A stretch of 64,000 nt of DNA from Coxiellaceae bacterium (GTDB lineage: Bacteria; Pseudomonadota; Gammaproteobacteria; Coxiellales; Coxiellaceae): positions 18,233 to 82,232 of the forward strand of contig JAUXWQ010000062.1 of the NCBI GenBank assembly GCA_030680235.1, given 5' to 3'. The notes beneath the pieces are model-generated. The model was given only the letters and a program-made list of their open reading frames with translations, was not told where the DNA came from and did not search any database. The position numbers were made by a program, and so were the translations under genes. Each line of letters begins with the position of its first letter. The stretch's first letter is position 1. Shown one piece after another: positions 26,497 through 35,636 of this stretch.

Positions 26497-27978
26497 TTAT
26501 TGAAACCAATGCGCACGCGCTTTCATAATTAAATCAGCCGCAGCCTCTTTATCAAAACCAAACATATCATTTAATTCATCAACAGATAACTCTGCCAATT
26601 CATCACGCGTATTAATGCCTTTTGCCATTAACTCTGAAGCTAACTCTGATGTCATGCCTTCAACCGCCAATAAATCATATTGATCAGGTTCATCACCACC
26701 CAACAGTTCTTGTGTCAACAACACATCACTTGCGCGCTGCTGTAGGGCTTCGGCTAATTGATCATCAAAACCTTCAACCGCTTTTAATTCATCAATTGGC
26801 ACATACGCAACATCTTCTAAAGAGGTAAAGCCTTCTGCGACCAACACATCAGCAACACTACCATCAATTTCCAATTTCTCGACAAACATTTCTCTATGTT
26901 TTGACGATTCATTGGCTTCTTTGGTCGTTGCGTCTTGCTCTGTCATCACATTGAGCGTCCAACCGGTTAGTTCGCTTGCAAGACGTACGTTTTGACCTGC
27001 ACGACCAATCGCTTGCGCTAATTGATCTTCTGTCACGACGATATCCATCGTGTGCGTTTCTTCATCCATTACAATCGACGATACTTCTGAAGGTGCCATC
27101 GCATTGATGACCAGTTGCGCTGCATTATCATCCCACAAAATAATATCAATACGTTCGCCCGCCAATTCATTCGACACGGCTTGTACGCGCGCACCACGCA
27201 TACCCACGCATGCACCAATTGGATCAATACGACCATCATTGGTTTTAACCGCAATTTTTGCACGAGAACCTGGATCACGCGCAGCACCCATAATGGTAAT
27301 CACTTCTTCACCAATTTCAGGCACTTCAATTTTAAATAATTCAATCAAGAATTCAGGTGCAACACGGCTTAACGATAATTGAGGGCCGCGTTTTTCACGA
27401 CGCAATTCTTTTAAGTAAACACGAATGCGATCGTTCACACGAAATGCTTCGCGTGGAATCATATCTTCACGTAACAATAAACCTTCAGCATTATCACCCA
27501 TATCTAAAATGGCATGATCACGTGTCACACGTTTAACCGTGCCGATCATTAAGGTACCGACTTTCGCTTGATGCTGTGACAAGATTTTTTCACGTTCTGC
27601 TTCACGTACTTTTTGTACTAATACCTGCTTGGTTTGTTGTGCAGCAATACGGCCAAACTCAGGATTTTCCGCAAGTTCTTCAACAAAATCACCTACCGCC
27701 AAATCTGCATTGATTTCTTGCGCTTTCGACAAAGTAATAACTTGCTCTGGAAATTCACGCATTGCCGCTTCTTCTTCAGAAACCACTTCCCAACGACGAT
27801 ACGTAGCATAATCACCTGTTTTACGATCAATCGCTACACGAATTAAAGGCGTTTCTGGGTGATAACGTCGCGCAGCAGTTGAAGCGAGCGCCAACTCAAT
27901 CGCTTCAAAAATAACTTCTTCTTCAACACCACGCTCATTTGCAATGGATTGCGCAATTAACAAAATATCTTTACTCAT
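26497..27978 (-). CDS. nusA: transcription termination/antitermination factor NusA
   Basis: RNA-polymerase-bound elongation factor for pausing, termination and antitermination. The start at 27978 is supported by GAGGTGA upstream and by the family start MSKDILLIAQSIANERGVEE; nine extra codons before it have no ribosome site. Domains: N-terminal RNAP-binding (1-130), S1 (GTVKRVTRDHAILDMGDNAE), two KH domains (IGACVGMRGARVQAVSNELA; IGRAGQNVRLASELTGW) and two C-terminal acidic repeats as in E. coli NusA. It is 493 residues (E. coli 495). It follows rimP closely and is part of the same operon. Confidence 0.97.
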   Translation of the reverse strand: MSKDILLIAQSIANERGVEEEVIFEAIELALASTAARRYHPETPLIRVAIDRKTGDYATYRRWEVVSEEEAAMREFPEQVITLSKAQEINADLAVGDFVEELAENPEFGRIAAQQTKQVLVQKVREAEREKILSQHQAKVGTLMIGTVKRVTRDHAILDMGDNAEGLLLREDMIPREAFRVNDRIRVYLKELRREKRGPQLSLSRVAPEFLIELFKIEVPEIGEEVITIMGAARDPGSRAKIAVKTNDGRIDPIGACVGMRGARVQAVSNELAGERIDIILWDDNAAQLVINAMAPSEVSSIVMDEETHTMDIVVTEDQLAQAIGRAGQNVRLASELTGWTLNVMTEQDATTKEANESSKHREMFVEKLEIDGSVADVLVAEGFTSLEDVAYVPIDELKAVEGFDDQLAEALQQRASDVLLTQELLGGDEPDQYDLLAVEGMTSELASELMAKGINTRDELAELSVDELNDMFGFDKEAAADLIMKARAHWFQ

Positions 27979-27988
27979 CGTCTCACCT

Positions 27989-28435
27989 CTATCGTACAAA
28001 AACATTCGCTTTTTGAATATCGCTTAACGTTACCTGCATTGTTTCTTTATTTAAGATTAAATAAAGTGTGTCACCCTCTACTTTTTCAATTGTCGCAATA
28101 CCGCTTTTGTGCGCATGGGGCGCACGGAATTTTACTTTAATCTCAGCGCCAATATAGCGTGTAAAATGGGGGATTGTCGACAAAACACGATCCATACCCG
28201 GGGAAGAGATCTCTAATTGATATTCTGTCTTGATAGGATCTTCCACATCCAAAATAGCACCAATTTCACGACTTATTAACGCACAGTCTTCGAGTGATAC
28301 GCCTTTTTCAAGGTTATCAACCGTTACACGCAATAATGAATGGCGACCACTATGATGCACTTCACAAGACCATATTTCAAAGCCATGAGATTGAATCACG
28401 GGTTCGATTAACGCACGAATATGTTGGTCTAGCAT
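27989..28435 (-). CDS. rimP: ribosome maturation factor RimP
   Basis: Needed for early 30S assembly around S12 and the 16S pseudoknot. The 148-residue protein has the two-domain RimP pattern: IRALIEPVIQSHGFEIWSCE, LRVTVDNLEKGVSLEDCALI, YQLEISSPGMDRVL, and the C-terminal Sm-like barrel (VKFRAPHAHKSGIATIEKVE). It is the first protein gene after initiator tRNA-Met, as in E. coli (metY-rimP), but a strong terminator lies between tRNA and rimP. Confidence 0.95.
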   Translation of the reverse strand: MLDQHIRALIEPVIQSHGFEIWSCEVHHSGRHSLLRVTVDNLEKGVSLEDCALISREIGAILDVEDPIKTEYQLEISSPGMDRVLSTIPHFTRYIGAEIKVKFRAPHAHKSGIATIEKVEGDTLYLILNKETMQVTLSDIQKANVFVR

Positions 28436-28502
28436 AGCTATATATCCTGCAAATTACGTCCGCGGCTCGCATCAAACACCCTGCGGCTCACATAAAAAAT
28501 CC

Positions 28503-28526
28503 ATAAAAAAAGGGGCAAAAGCCCCT
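28503..28526 (-). terminator. intrinsic terminator after initiator tRNA gene
   Basis: On the minus strand AGGGGC, loop TTTT and GCCCCT precede a run of seven T. It lies about 67 bases past the 3' end of tRNA-Met and about 70 bases before rimP. It should end or attenuate the tRNA transcript. Between it and rimP lie family-A fragments (GCGGCTCGCATC). Confidence 0.88.
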
Positions 28527-28592
28527 TCTTCAAAAACCGCCATAAGTGCAACGGTTTCATTATGTTAAGACGTAAATTACGTCCCACACAGA

Positions 28593-28669
<77 letters not shown>

Positions 28670-28685
28670 ATAATCAAGTGCAGTG

Positions 28686-28714
28686 ATACTAATCGGAAAT
28701 CACCCAAAAGACAA
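28686..28714 (-). promoter_or_regulatory. promoter of initiator tRNA gene
   Basis: On the minus strand TTGTCT (28709-28714), a 17-base spacer and TAGTAT (28686-28691) form a good sigma-70 promoter. The -10 box ends 16 bases before the tRNA 5' end, so the predicted 5' leader is short. Confidence 0.7.
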
Positions 28715-28747
28715 GGTGTTTTTACAGGTTTGTTGTATACTCCGCCC

Positions 28748-29815
28748 ATGAACACAAAACAAAAAATCTTAGTGGGCCTTTCCGGTGGCGTTGATTCTGC
28801 CGTCACAGCATTATTGCTAAAAGAACAAGGACATAGCGTTGCCGGCTGTTACATGCAAAACTGGATGGCTGAAAAAGACGATCCGTACTGTAGTGCAGAA
28901 CAAGATTTAACAGATGCTAAAAAAGTCTGCGATCAGCTGCAAATCCCTTTTCATCTTGTGAATTTTTCCAAAGAATACTGGGACAACGTCTTTCAATATT
29001 GCTTAGACGAATTTGTTGCAGGTCGCACACCGAACCCTGACATTTGGTGCAATCAATTTATTAAATTTGATGTGTTTTTAAAGCACGCCATTGCACTTGG
29101 CTTTGATTTTTTAGCAACAGGCCACTACGCACGAAAACACCCTACGCAATTATTAAAGGCGCATGATAAAAATAAAGACCAAACGTATTTTTTATACACC
29201 CTCACCCAAGAAAAATTATCACGCGCCTTATTTCCACTCGGCGAATTAAATAAACCCGACGTTCGACATATTGCTAAAAAAGCAGGCTTACTAAACGCCG
29301 AAAAAAAAGACAGCACCGGCATTTGTTTTATTGGCGAACGTAAATTTAAAAATTTCTTGCAAGATTTCATTTTGGCAAAACCCGGCTTGATTAAAACCGT
29401 TGATGGCAAAATCATTGGAAAACACGACGGATTAATGTTTTATACCTTAGGACAACGCAAAGGCTTACATATCGGCGGCCTTAAAAATGCAGATGATTCA
29501 CCCTGGTTTGTTGTCGCAAAGCATATTGATACAAACGAATTAATCGTAGGACAAGGTCACGATCATCCGCTATTATTTTCATCTGAATTAACCTGCGAAA
29601 AATTAAATTGGATTTCAGGTAAAGCACCCACGCATTTAAACTGTAGCGCGAAAACACGTTATCGACAAACCGATCAAACATGTACCGTGACACAAATTGA
29701 AAATGACCGTTATCGTGTCCAATTTGATGAACCACAACGCGCTATTACACCCGGACAATCCGTTGTCTTTTACGATGGCGAGGTTTGCTTGGGTGGTGGG
29801 CTTATTCAAACATAA
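28748..29815 (+). CDS. mnmA: tRNA-specific 2-thiouridylase MnmA
   Basis: Installs the 2-thio group at U34 of tRNA-Lys, -Glu and -Gln using sulfur relayed by Tus proteins. The PP-loop motif [19 protein letters not shown] is at the N-terminus. The catalytic cysteines lie in [12 protein letters not shown] and [33 protein letters not shown] and the C-terminal beta-barrel ([14 protein letters not shown]) complete the family pattern. I chose [10 protein letters not shown] (355 residues); six extra codons are possible upstream. No ribosome site is visible before either start, and TATACT lies only six bases before the ATG, so the mRNA could be nearly leaderless. Confidence 0.95.
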   Translation: MNTKQKILVGLSGGVDSAVTALLLKEQGHSVAGCYMQNWMAEKDDPYCSAEQDLTDAKKVCDQLQIPFHLVNFSKEYWDNVFQYCLDEFVAGRTPNPDIWCNQFIKFDVFLKHAIALGFDFLATGHYARKHPTQLLKAHDKNKDQTYFLYTLTQEKLSRALFPLGELNKPDVRHIAKKAGLLNAEKKDSTGICFIGERKFKNFLQDFILAKPGLIKTVDGKIIGKHDGLMFYTLGQRKGLHIGGLKNADDSPWFVVAKHIDTNELIVGQGHDHPLLFSSELTCEKLNWISGKAPTHLNCSAKTRYRQTDQTCTVTQIENDRYRVQFDEPQRAITPGQSVVFYDGEVCLGGGLIQT

Positions 29816-29825
29816 GGAGAGCTCA

Positions 29826-30668
29826 ATGCGTAATCCCGGCACTGTTTTTTTATACTATTGGAAAAAAACGGCTTACTCGGATGCACACGTTACCACCCGC
29901 TTTTTTTCACCCAATGACACAAAAAATCATCTTGGGTTTTGGCCGCTCATACAAACTACTAACACCAGCATTGCTTGTAAAGCTTGCTTTACAGATACTT
30001 TAGAAACAGATTATTTAATTATTGGATTGCGCGCACTCTCTTATAAAACATTCCTTAAAAAAAATATTGCAGCCCCATTGGGCATTGGCGTTTATCTTGG
30101 CATTATCGATGCTTTAACCAATTTTGAATTGTCTGATCAGGATGACAAAAATACCATCGAACAAAGACTATTTGCTTATGCAGAAAATTGGAAGGTAGGC
30201 TTTGAGCTTGAAAGCATGCAGTTATCGCCACTTGAAAAAACACAGCTAACCATATTGTGCGATATTCTTGCAGAAAAAATAACAGGGCTTTCTTGTGAAA
30301 AGGCTCTAATAGAAGAAATTGTTTATCTTGGCTCACCCACAGCGTGTATTCAATTGAATAATCTTAATGTTTTAAAAATGGAGGATTTTTTTCAGTCACT
30401 TAAAAAATTGTACGACGCGAAAAAATTAAACTGGTGCACCCAGGTAGGCCAAGAAAAGGGCGTTTCGCAACATCAGTGTGCGAGCATTATCTTTGAACTT
30501 TTCGAAGCGGGCGGTATTTCAGATTACACCAGAAAATATAAAACGCCCCGTACGCGTTTTTTTCAAAAAGTGATGATAAACCCCGACAACCTTTATGCTA
30601 TGGCAAAGCATGTAGTAGCAGTACAAGAAGCACCTGAAAAACAAGGGTGTACATGCTCGATGATGTAG
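29826..30668 (+). CDS. orphan protein, possible permuted papain-fold enzyme with CaaX-like tail
   Basis: A 280-residue soluble protein I cannot name. AAGGAG lies seven bases before the ATG, which is 10 bases after mnmA, so the two are probably co-transcribed. Near the N-terminus, FLYYWKKTAYSDAHVTTRFF and NHLGFWPLI place a His in a strand-like setting. In the C-terminal half, SQHQCASIIFELFEAGGIS resembles the Cys-helix of NlpC/P60- or LRAT-like permuted papain folds, where His precedes Cys. The last residues are CTCSMM, which fits a CaaX prenylation box. Such tails occur in Legionella effectors modified by host enzymes. All functional statements here are inference; what is seen is the order His...Cys, the AGG motif and the tail. 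Confidence 0.6.
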   Translation: MRNPGTVFLYYWKKTAYSDAHVTTRFFSPNDTKNHLGFWPLIQTTNTSIACKACFTDTLETDYLIIGLRALSYKTFLKKNIAAPLGIGVYLGIIDALTNFELSDQDDKNTIEQRLFAYAENWKVGFELESMQLSPLEKTQLTILCDILAEKITGLSCEKALIEEIVYLGSPTACIQLNNLNVLKMEDFFQSLKKLYDAKKLNWCTQVGQEKGVSQHQCASIIFELFEAGGISDYTRKYKTPRTRFFQKVMINPDNLYAMAKHVVAVQEAPEKQGCTCSMM

Positions 30669-30744
30669 CAATTTTGGCGTCCTGCATTAGTATTGGAAAA
30701 CGCAGGGCTTTCTCGTTAAAATCTTTCAATTTGAGCGATGAGTC

Positions 30745-33700
30745 ATGCATATCAATCCCCTTTCTCCCCCCCTTCCCCGCGAACACGACAACAAGATCAC
30801 TTGGGACGGATTGTCCGGCGCCGCTGTTAGCTTATCGATTGCCAATTTCGCAGAGACTGCAAAAAGGCCCGTAATTGTTATCACACCCGATGCACATACA
30901 GCAGAAAGGCTATTTCAAGAAATTCAATTTTTTTTAAATGAACGGCATGCTGAACCCAACGCACATGCTTCCATTGCTGTTTCTTTGTTTTCTGACAGAG
31001 AAACCTTGCCTTATGATCATTTTTCACCGCATGAAGATTTAACGTCTGAACGCTTACGCATTTTATCGCAATTACCGCATTTAAAAAAAGGCATTGTGAT
31101 TACTGCTATTTCAACAATAATGCATCGTCTGCCACCCCTCTCTTTTATTCACGCACACCGTTTTAATTGGAAAATAAAAGATATTCTCGACTTATCTGAG
31201 ACACAAAAAAATTTAGCGGATGCTGGTTATCGTCATGTCGAACAAGTGATTCAACATGGCGAGTTTGCTGTGCGCGGCGCCATTATTGATATTTTCCCAA
31301 TGGGATCAAACACTCCTTTTCGCATAGAATTATTTGACAATGAAATTGAAAGCATTCGTACCTTCGACATTGATACACAAACCTCGATTGAAAAAATTAA
31401 TGCCATTCAATTATTACCTGCACACGAATATCCTTTGACAGAAGAGGCCGTTTCCCATTTTCGGACACAATGGCGCGCCAAATTTCCCGGAAATCCTACT
31501 GAATCACCGATCTACCAACACACCAGCAAAGGACAACCGATTGGCGGTATTGAATATTATTTACCGCTTTTTTTTGAAACCATGGCAACGTTTTTTGATT
31601 ACTGCCCAAAAAGCAGTGTGAGCGTGAGCGTGAACATGAGTGAACACGCGAGTAAATTTTGGAACGACATTCAAACACGTTATGAACAATTGAATGTTGA
31701 TAAAACACGACCCCTCTGCAATCCAGAAGAGATTTTCACACCAGTCAATGAATTATTCATGAAAATGAAAGCATTCACACAAATCCAGATTGCTCACACT
31801 CACGCTCCCACTGACATAGCTGTCGATCACCGTAATAAAAATCCACTCGAAAAATTACAACACTTTATCGATACAAAACCCGGCAAAGTTTTAATCTGTG
31901 CGGAATCAACAGGACGCCGCGAAATCATTGTGGAATTATTTAAAAAAAATCATATTGCCATTACTCTCATTAAAGACTGGCAAACATTTTTAAATTTACC
32001 TGCTGACGCACCCATTGCATTAACTATTGCCCCCATTACTTCAGCACTTTTTTTACCGAATGAAAAAATATCGCTTATCACCGAAACACAATTATTTGGT
32101 CACCAAAGTATACCAACCCGCCGTATAAAAAAACGCGCACAAGACCCAGATAGTATTATTCGCAGTCTTGCCGAACTAGAAATTGGCGCGCGTGTCGTAC
32201 ACATCGATCACGGCATTGGAAAATATATTGGTCTTGAAAAAATTGTAACGGATAACGTGGAATCAGAATATGTCACACTCGAATATGCTGATCGTGATCG
32301 TATCTACGTTCCCATCACATCATTACATTTAATTAGCCGCTTTGCTGCCGCCAATCAGGAAGCGGTTGCCCTAAATAAATTAGGCACTCAAACCTGGGAA
32401 AAAGCGAAGAAAAAAGCAATTGAACAAATTCGCGATGTTGCTGCTGAATTATTAAAAATTTATGCCTTACGCGAGGCTGCAAGTGGCTTTGCATTTCCAA
32501 AACCCAATGAAGATTTTATTGCTTTTCGCAATGCATTTCCTTTTCAAGAAACAATCGACCAAGAAAAAGCCATCAACGCCATTATTGATGATATGACCAA
32601 AACAAAATGCATGGATCGTTTAGTGTGTGGCGACGTAGGCTTTGGCAAAACAGAGGTCGCCATGCAAGCCGCATTTTTAGCGGCAAATAGCGGAAAACAA
32701 GTGGCTGTATTGGTACCCACCACCCTACTTGCTAACCAGCATGCGCAAAACTTTCAGGACCGCTTTTCGAATTGGCCAATCAAAATCGCCGTGTTAACAC
32801 GATTACAAAGCGCAAAAAATCAAAAAGAAACCATTGAGAAACTAAAAACAGGACAAATTGATATTATTGTCGGCACACATAAATTATTGAATCAAAAAAT
32901 TCAGTATAAAGATTTAGGATTATTAATTGTTGATGAAGAACACCGTTTTGGTGTTGCCCAAAAAGAAAAAGTAAAATCCTTGCGTGCACATGTAGATATT
33001 TTAACACTGACCGCAACACCCATTCCACGCACACTGAATTTATCTATGACAGGTATGCGCGATTTATCCATCATTGCAACACCACCTGTGCGTCGACTAT
33101 CAATTAAAACATTTTTGCATGAATACAATGATGCCTTGATTCGCGAAGCGATTGTGCGTGAAACGATGCGTGGCGGACAAGTGTATTTTTTACATAATGA
33201 AGTCGATACGATGCCCTTATTAAGGCAAAAATTACAAGAAATTGTCCCCGAAGTCAGTATTCAATTTGCGCACGGACAAATGCCAGAAAAACAATTAGAA
33301 CGAACAATGAGTGACTTTTATCATCAGCGTTTTCAAGTGTTAATCGCATCTACTATCATTGAATCGGGCATTGATATTCCTTCTGCCAATACCATTATCA
33401 TTAACAACGCTAATCAATTTGGATTGGCACAGTTACATCAAATTCGTGGGCGTGTTGGACGCTCGCACCACCAAGCTTATGCCTATTTATTGGTGAAAAG
33501 TATCAAAGCAATGACAGCAGATGCACAAAGACGACTAGAAGCGATCACTGAGCTAGAGGATTTGGGTGTTGGTTTTCAGCTAGCTACCCATGATTTAGAA
33601 ATTCGAGGGGCCGGTGAATTGCTCGGTGAAGAACAAAGCGGACATATGGAAGCGATTGGATTTTCACTCTATATGGATTTATTAGACGAAACCGTTAAAG

Positions 33701-34179
33701 CCTTAAAAGAAGGTCGAAAAGCACCAGAAACTTTTGCACGACATCATGAGCCAGATATTAATTTACACATTCCCGCACTCTTTCCCGAAACTTATATTCA
33801 CGATGTCCATACGCGCTTAATGCTTTACAAGCGTCTATCACACTGCGAAACTAGCGACGATATTCAAATTATTAAAATTGAATTAATTGATCGTTTTGGA
33901 TTATTACCAGACCCAACAAAAAATTTATTTGCACTTGCTGAATTAAAAATCACTGCAAAAAAATTGGGTGTTGAAAAAATTGATGTGAACAAAGAGTATG
34001 GAACGATTTATTTTAATGAGAGACCCAATATCAATCCAACAATCATTATTCAATTAATTCAAAAACAACATCAAATTTATAAGCTGGTAGGTAAAAACAC
34101 ATTGCGGTTCAAAATGCCGCTAGGAAAAATAGAGCAGCGTATTTCCGTCATTGAAGAATTATTACAAAAACTGAGATAA
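30745..34179 (+). CDS. mfd: transcription-repair coupling factor
   Basis: Removes RNA polymerase stalled at DNA lesions and recruits UvrA. The 1144-residue protein has UvrB-like domains 1a/2/1b (residues 1-340), the RNAP-interacting domain around GARVVHIDHGIGKYIGLEKI, and the RecG-like motor: Walker A GDVGFGKTEVAMQAAF, DEEH box VDEEHRFGVAQ, TATPIPRTLNLSMTG, RGRVGRS. The C-terminal domain ends near VIEELLQKL. No clear ribosome site precedes the ATG. Codons for SVSVSVN (about 31617-31637) and IAHTHAPTD (about 31788-31814) carry both arms of a family-B-like repeat. With uvrC in the window, this covers part of nucleotide excision repair. Confidence 0.96.
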   Translation: MHINPLSPPLPREHDNKITWDGLSGAAVSLSIANFAETAKRPVIVITPDAHTAERLFQEIQFFLNERHAEPNAHASIAVSLFSDRETLPYDHFSPHEDLTSERLRILSQLPHLKKGIVITAISTIMHRLPPLSFIHAHRFNWKIKDILDLSETQKNLADAGYRHVEQVIQHGEFAVRGAIIDIFPMGSNTPFRIELFDNEIESIRTFDIDTQTSIEKINAIQLLPAHEYPLTEEAVSHFRTQWRAKFPGNPTESPIYQHTSKGQPIGGIEYYLPLFFETMATFFDYCPKSSVSVSVNMSEHASKFWNDIQTRYEQLNVDKTRPLCNPEEIFTPVNELFMKMKAFTQIQIAHTHAPTDIAVDHRNKNPLEKLQHFIDTKPGKVLICAESTGRREIIVELFKKNHIAITLIKDWQTFLNLPADAPIALTIAPITSALFLPNEKISLITETQLFGHQSIPTRRIKKRAQDPDSIIRSLAELEIGARVVHIDHGIGKYIGLEKIVTDNVESEYVTLEYADRDRIYVPITSLHLISRFAAANQEAVALNKLGTQTWEKAKKKAIEQIRDVAAELLKIYALREAASGFAFPKPNEDFIAFRNAFPFQETIDQEKAINAIIDDMTKTKCMDRLVCGDVGFGKTEVAMQAAFLAANSGKQVAVLVPTTLLANQHAQNFQDRFSNWPIKIAVLTRLQSAKNQKETIEKLKTGQIDIIVGTHKLLNQKIQYKDLGLLIVDEEHRFGVAQKEKVKSLRAHVDILTLTATPIPRTLNLSMTGMRDLSIIATPPVRRLSIKTFLHEYNDALIREAIVRETMRGGQVYFLHNEVDTMPLLRQKLQEIVPEVSIQFAHGQMPEKQLERTMSDFYHQRFQVLIASTIIESGIDIPSANTIIINNANQFGLAQLHQIRGRVGRSHHQAYAYLLVKSIKAMTADAQRRLEAITELEDLGVGFQLATHDLEIRGAGELLGEEQSGHMEAIGFSLYMDLLDETVKALKEGRKAPETFARHHEPDINLHIPALFPETYIHDVHTRLMLYKRLSHCETSDDIQIIKIELIDRFGLLPDPTKNLFALAELKITAKKLGVEKIDVNKEYGTIYFNERPNINPTIIIQLIQKQHQIYKLVGKNTLRFKMPLGKIEQRISVIEELLQKLR
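31614..31815. repeat. family B-like arms inside mfd coding sequence
   Basis: AGTGTGAGCGTGAGCGTGA (31614-31632) and, inverted, GCTCACACTCACGCTCCCAC (31792-31811) lie 160 bases apart and keep the mfd frame open. The first encodes alternating Ser and Val. They have the same 6-base tandem style as the intergenic family B but lack its inner core. Confidence 0.5.
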
Positions 34180-34219
34180 TTGGGTTTCAGAAACAATTTT
34201 CAAAAAAACAAGGATTTTT

Positions 34220-35551
34220 ATGCGCAATTATAAATATTATGAACCTGCCTCAAAACTGTCTTCCTTGATCACCGCTTTACTATCTGCACTATTTTATTAT
34301 TTAAGTACAGAAGATGCGTCACTTAAAGAAAAATTGAGTGGCATTATCGTCAATTTATTTATTAATTATTTTATGGCAAAGAATTCAATTGATTTTGAAT
34401 CAACGCTCATTGACAATAAGAAAACCTACCAAGCTATCGCTTATCCTTTTTTTGCTGCACTGCTATATACCCCACAAACTATTATTGCCTATCGCGATGG
34501 CGAAGCCGACAATAAAATCCTCGCATTTTCTTCGGCGGTTGCAACGATGCTATCAGGCAGCACTTTAAATATGAATTCATTAAAAGGCCTGGTGGACTTT
34601 ACACAAGGCGATATTATACCGCATTTTAAAAAAGCCAGTGTTGAAGCATGGGAAGTCAGGAAAAATACGCTTCGCAATTTAGAAATTTTATTGGAACGTG
34701 TGCGTTTTTCAAATTATAAAGCATTTGAATTGCAATCAATGATCGGCGCCAATGAAAAAAACACGGAGGCGTTAATTCGCATTGCCTTTCTACTGGCAGA
34801 ATCCACTAAAAAAACAAGCTATCTCAAAAAATCATTACCAAAAAAATTGTTGAAGCTTGCACCACAACTCACCATCGCTACAACAATGGTGCTTGGAAGC
34901 TTTGGTTATAATTGCGCCACAGAAGCAGCACTGAGAACTTATTTTTTTTCAGACTCACCACAAACGGCTGCATCCTTTGCATTATTATTGATGAGCTGTT
35001 TATTTATATTAAATATAAAAGCCGCTTTTATGTTGGTTTCTGCCATCATCAACATCACCAGCTCAATCATAAAATATGGGAAATTACCGAATAATTGTCA
35101 CCTAGGTGGAACACCTCTCAAACTACTGACTTGCTGCTCCCCCTTGATTGCATTAATGCTTACCTCTTTTTCTGGATTTATAGCGACTAATTTATATAAC
35201 AAACATTGTTCTTCCTCTCAATTACATTTTCTACGATTTCCGTATGCAAATGATGTTATTGATTATTCAACTCGTGTATTTAATGGAACCTATGCAGAAA
35301 TAGCGATTATTAACGCTGAAAAAAATCACATAAGACACTCAAGTAATAATGAAAATGACCGTTCTTTTTTAGAAGTCATGGACACGCTACAAAATTTTCG
35401 TGATGCTATAAAAATAATGCCTGCCAATTTATTGCAGGATTCACTCAATGAACTAGGGGAAAATTGTCTGCGCTTAGCAGATCCATTTTTGTTTGAAAAT
35501 TTACAAGCAAGGGATTTGGAAGAAGCACGATTATTGCCGGGGATGCGTTGA
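34220..35551 (+). CDS. multi-pass membrane protein, unknown function
   Basis: A 443-residue protein I do not recognise. AAGGA precedes the ATG, 40 bases after mfd on the same strand. Hydrophobic stretches lie at about residues 16-28, 41-52, 72-90, 212-238, 250-285 and 304-330, suggesting five to seven membrane spans in two groups around a soluble, charged middle region (about 115-205). The C-terminal 110 residues are soluble and helical, ending ARDLEEARLLPGMR. There are several cysteines in the second membrane group (LTCCSPL). No catalytic motif is visible. The lack of a known relative and the size would fit a lineage-specific or secreted membrane-active protein, but this is a guess. Confidence 0.6.
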   Translation: MRNYKYYEPASKLSSLITALLSALFYYLSTEDASLKEKLSGIIVNLFINYFMAKNSIDFESTLIDNKKTYQAIAYPFFAALLYTPQTIIAYRDGEADNKILAFSSAVATMLSGSTLNMNSLKGLVDFTQGDIIPHFKKASVEAWEVRKNTLRNLEILLERVRFSNYKAFELQSMIGANEKNTEALIRIAFLLAESTKKTSYLKKSLPKKLLKLAPQLTIATTMVLGSFGYNCATEAALRTYFFSDSPQTAASFALLLMSCLFILNIKAAFMLVSAIINITSSIIKYGKLPNNCHLGGTPLKLLTCCSPLIALMLTSFSGFIATNLYNKHCSSSQLHFLRFPYANDVIDYSTRVFNGTYAEIAIINAEKNHIRHSSNNENDRSFLEVMDTLQNFRDAIKIMPANLLQDSLNELGENCLRLADPFLFENLQARDLEEARLLPGMR

Positions 35552-35574
35552 AACATAAATCCAAGGCGCTTTTT

Positions 35575-35625
35575 GCTACGAAGATCCTTCAGTAACACAT
35601 ACGGTAGCGCAGCACCAGGGGGATT
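35575..35625. repeat. family E short repeat, copy 2 (inverted)
   Basis: TACGAAGATCCTTCAGTAAC followed by ACGGTAGCGCAGCACC; the reverse complement (GCGCTACCG...GGATCTTCGTA) matches the copy at 59714. It lies in the 85-bp gap between the 3' ends of the membrane orphan and proC. Confidence 0.5.
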
Positions 35626-35636
35626 TATCTAAAGTA

